Below, piece after piece: positions 61,907 through 64,000 of a DNA stretch of 64,000 nt (position 1 is its first letter; every line of letters starts with the position of its first letter). The notes below the pieces were generated by a model. It made no database searches, was not told the DNA's origin, and saw only the letters and a program-made list of their open reading frames with translations. A program made the position numbers and the translations under genes. This DNA comes from Bacteroidales bacterium UBA6431. GTDB lineage: Bacteria > Bacteroidota > Bacteroidia > Bacteroidales > UBA932. The DNA lies in contig DJOT01000021.1 of NCBI GenBank assembly GCA_002439095.1, positions 1-64,000 of the forward strand. Reading direction: 5' to 3'.

Positions 61907-64000
61907 TCATTCCTTTTGGTATTCCGATTCGTCCATCATCAGGTAGGAGTCCTCGTAGCCACCGTAATCGACGATTATTTTCTCGAAGACGATTCCTTCG
62001 TCAAGCGGCCTGATGCAGAGTTCGGCGAGCCCGTCAGGTCCTGTTGTAACAGGCAGGGTGACGGTGTCAACCTTCACTCTCCTTGCCACGGTAGGGTAGT
62101 ATATGCTGTAGATGTTTTCAGGATTCTCATTGAGCCGTTCGTTGAATTTCACTTCTTTTGAGGCGCTGCCTTGGAATCCGGCTTCGTATCTGTGTGGGGT
62201 GCCTTTGAATGCGAGGGTCGTTTTCACGGCTATGTGTACCTTGACTTCATTTGTTCCTTCCGGCAGCCGCAGCCTGTATCGCAGTTCCGCGCCTTCTGCC
62301 GGCTGTGTATATGGCATCAGCGCCACCCCGCTCAGGGTCCTGCCCATGTACGGTATTACTGTCCATTCTGTGCCCGTTGTGGCGGTGGCACTATAATAGT
62401 GCTCGGCCTCCATCGCGGTGTATCCGGTGCCTGTCAGGCCGAAGCTGAATCCTCCCGGAGTGCCTGCGTCCATGCGCTTGACTTCAGGCATCGTGTTGGC
62501 GGGGAAGTCGTCATTCCAGTTCGTGTAGCCTATGTGCTTCTGGGTCATCATACCGTCCCATTTTCCCCCGGACATCACCTTGTTGTAGTCGTGTTCCAGT
62601 TCGGCGTCGCGCTTGAAACAGGCTTCCACCTTGTCCGCCCAGATGTTGGCTGCCGGGTCACCGTGCTCGTAGAGGTAGCGGTTCATAGCTTGGGCGTAGT
62701 ACATTTCATATATGTTGCTCATGGCCTGGACCGGGAAGAGAATGAGCTGCTTGTAGGCATCGCGGTATTGAGGCTTGAGCGAGAGATACTGTCTGAGCGC
62801 GTCGGTCTCAAGGCCCTTGAATTCGTCTGTGACCTGCTTGAACTCCCCTGTCTTGAGGTTATAGGTCCTGCTGTCCAGCATCTCGGCAGTGATCCGCCCC
62901 GCATACTTGCTGTAGAGGTTGAGTATCCGGGCCGCCTCCTCTGCCTGGGCGTCTCCGAACTGCTGGCGGCAGAACTCTACTGTATGGTCGAGAAGGTTGG
63001 CGGCGGAGAATTTCTCCGGATTGCGGGCGATGTCCATGTATAGCGTGATAGGGTATTCCATCGGTTTGAGGTCTCCGACATTCAGCACCCAAAGCCTGTC
63101 CACACCGTAGCCGTATGCGAGCTGCAGCTGTTCCCATAGATTCTGTATCGGGGTGACATTGAGCCATTTGCTGTTGCGCGGCGCGCCCACGTAGTCGACG
63201 TGGTAGTACAGGCCCCAACCGCCGCTGCGTTTCCTCTCTTCGGCGTTCGGGAGCTTGCGGACATCGCCCCAGTTGTCGTCTGACACGAGGATTGTCACAT
63301 CGTCGGGGACACGCAGCCCTTTGTCGTAGTAGCTCTGGACTTCTTTGTACAGGGCCCAGAGCTGTGGACGTTCGCTTGCCGGCCGTCCGGTCTCTTTGGC
63401 GATGATTTTCCGCTGGTTGGCTATGATGCGCTCAAGGAGGGCTATGGTCTCCTCGTCCCGCGGCACATATTCGTCATCGTGCCCGACCCTGCCTCCCATC
63501 GGCGCGTCACCGTCTCCGCGCATGCCGATGGTGATGATGTCTTCAGTGTTCTTTGCGCGCCGGATGCCTTCGCGGAAGAAACGGTCAAGTGCCTTCTGGT
63601 TGGTCTCGTAGTCCCACGGTCCGTCTGCGCCATGGCGCCTTACCCATTCCTGATGGTTGCGGGCCATCGGCTCGTGGTGAGATGTCCCCATTATGACGCC
63701 CATCTCATCGGCTGTCTTGCTATTGAGCGGGTCGTCCGCGTAGAAGGACCAGCCCCACATTGCAGGCCAGAGATAGTTGCCTCTCAGGCGGAGGATGAGT
63801 TCGAATACGCGCGCGTAGAACTCGTGCCCGCCGTAGTCCGTCCCGTAGGTGTTTCTGACCCAGGAGGTGAGGCAGGGTGCTTCATCGTTGAGGAAGAGGC
63901 CGCGGTATCTGACGGCCGGTTCGTCCACTGTCCAGGTGCCACGCTTTATGGAGAGGTTGTCGTGATGCTCGATGGGGACATCGGCCCAGTCATACCAAGG
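61907..64000 (-). CDS. Glycoside hydrolase family 115 (alpha-glucuronidase), 5' partial
   Basis: About 697 residues in the window; the frame stays open to the window edge, so the N terminus is missing. GH115 enzymes remove alpha-1,2-linked (4-O-methyl)glucuronic acid from xylan or related glycans. RGLFLNDEAPCLTSWV, ILRLRGNYLWPAMWGWSF, MGTSHHEPMARNHQEW and VSDDNWGDVRKLP are family landmarks; after about residue 500 comes the GH115 C-terminal beta domain (DAGTPGGFSFGLTGTGYTAMEAEHY). Converges on the fimbrillin gene with a 15-bp gap. Released glucuronate could feed the uxuA pathway at 12558. Confidence 0.9.
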   Translation of the reverse strand, partial: PWYDWADVPIEHHDNLSIKRGTWTVDEPAVRYRGLFLNDEAPCLTSWVRNTYGTDYGGHEFYARVFELILRLRGNYLWPAMWGWSFYADDPLNSKTADEMGVIMGTSHHEPMARNHQEWVRRHGADGPWDYETNQKALDRFFREGIRRAKNTEDIITIGMRGDGDAPMGGRVGHDDEYVPRDEETIALLERIIANQRKIIAKETGRPASERPQLWALYKEVQSYYDKGLRVPDDVTILVSDDNWGDVRKLPNAEERKRSGGWGLYYHVDYVGAPRNSKWLNVTPIQNLWEQLQLAYGYGVDRLWVLNVGDLKPMEYPITLYMDIARNPEKFSAANLLDHTVEFCRQQFGDAQAEEAARILNLYSKYAGRITAEMLDSRTYNLKTGEFKQVTDEFKGLETDALRQYLSLKPQYRDAYKQLILFPVQAMSNIYEMYYAQAMNRYLYEHGDPAANIWADKVEACFKRDAELEHDYNKVMSGGKWDGMMTQKHIGYTNWNDDFPANTMPEVKRMDAGTPGGFSFGLTGTGYTAMEAEHYYSATATTGTEWTVIPYMGRTLSGVALMPYTQPAEGAELRYRLRLPEGTNEVKVHIAVKTTLAFKGTPHRYEAGFQGSASKEVKFNERLNENPENIYSIYYPTVARRVKVDTVTLPVTTGPDGLAELCIRPLDEGIVFEKIIVDYGGYEDSYLMMDESEYQKE

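Overview
The window is a gene-dense chromosomal segment of a member of the Bacteroidetes, most probably order Bacteroidales. The support is: house promoters of the TAnnTTTG type with no Shine-Dalgarno sites; an S46 dipeptidyl-peptidase, a fimbrillin-like lipoprotein, DUF4923 and DUF5106 proteins and a YfhO membrane protein; eukaryal-type GlyRS; an EF-G paralog of the Bacteroides EF-G2 type; and the order EBP-LptE-TPR-SecG. Genus cannot be read from the sequence. No phage, insertion sequence, CRISPR array or replication origin was seen.

Layout. 1-9356: ybeY-mnmG; ruvA (opposite strand); sufS-sufE-DUF59-folK; glyS; a ThiL-like protein that has lost its acidic motifs; two small proteins. 9365-14551: galK, a secreted DNase I-fold protein, ychF, then uxuA with a mannonate/fructuronate SDR. 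14554-20840: a 974-residue HExxH protease/propeller/barrel protein, a thioredoxin lipoprotein, galM, thyA, folA. 20837-31587: mutS, a GT4 glycosyltransferase with YfhO, and the operon rnhB-DPP7-mrp-rsmA on the minus strand. 31626-35327: an XRE regulator, a 75-residue orphan, the EF-G2-like factor and a small barrel protein. 35324-45313: a minus-strand envelope/export block with two FtsX-type ABC permeases, a sigma-54 response regulator, its histidine kinase, TolC and an HlyD-family adaptor. 45448-49243: IMPase, aminopeptidase P, fabG, comF. 49245-54453: a two-copy 137-bp repeat, tRNA-Gly, an N-domain-less ClpB, SecG, a TPR protein, LptE and a receiver-less sigma-54 activator. 54528-64000: an OmpA/TPR lipoprotein, the str operon rpsL-rpsG-fusA-rpsJ, a CAT tRNA, a fimbrillin/GLUG lipoprotein and a GH115 glucuronidase cut by the window edge.

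The most interesting signal is regulatory. The export block has two transcription units, permeases-RR-HK and TolC-HlyD. Each is preceded by the same layout: two 17-bp palindromes TGTAAA-N5-TTTACA with centres 22 bp apart, then about 65 bp, then GGCAC-N7-GATA (a sigma-54-like -24/-12 element with an altered -12), with the GG 42 nt before the ATG. This predicts a self-contained sigma-54 regulon controlled by the response regulator encoded between the two promoters. No ABC ATPase gene lies in the block.

Other points worth following: the degenerate ThiL, the EF-G paralog lacking the catalytic His of GTP hydrolysis, ClpB without its N-domain, genes whose -7 box sits 4-7 nt before the ATG (predicted leaderless), duplication of the tRNA-Gly 3' end with its flank, and the break of the ribosomal-protein cluster after rpsJ.
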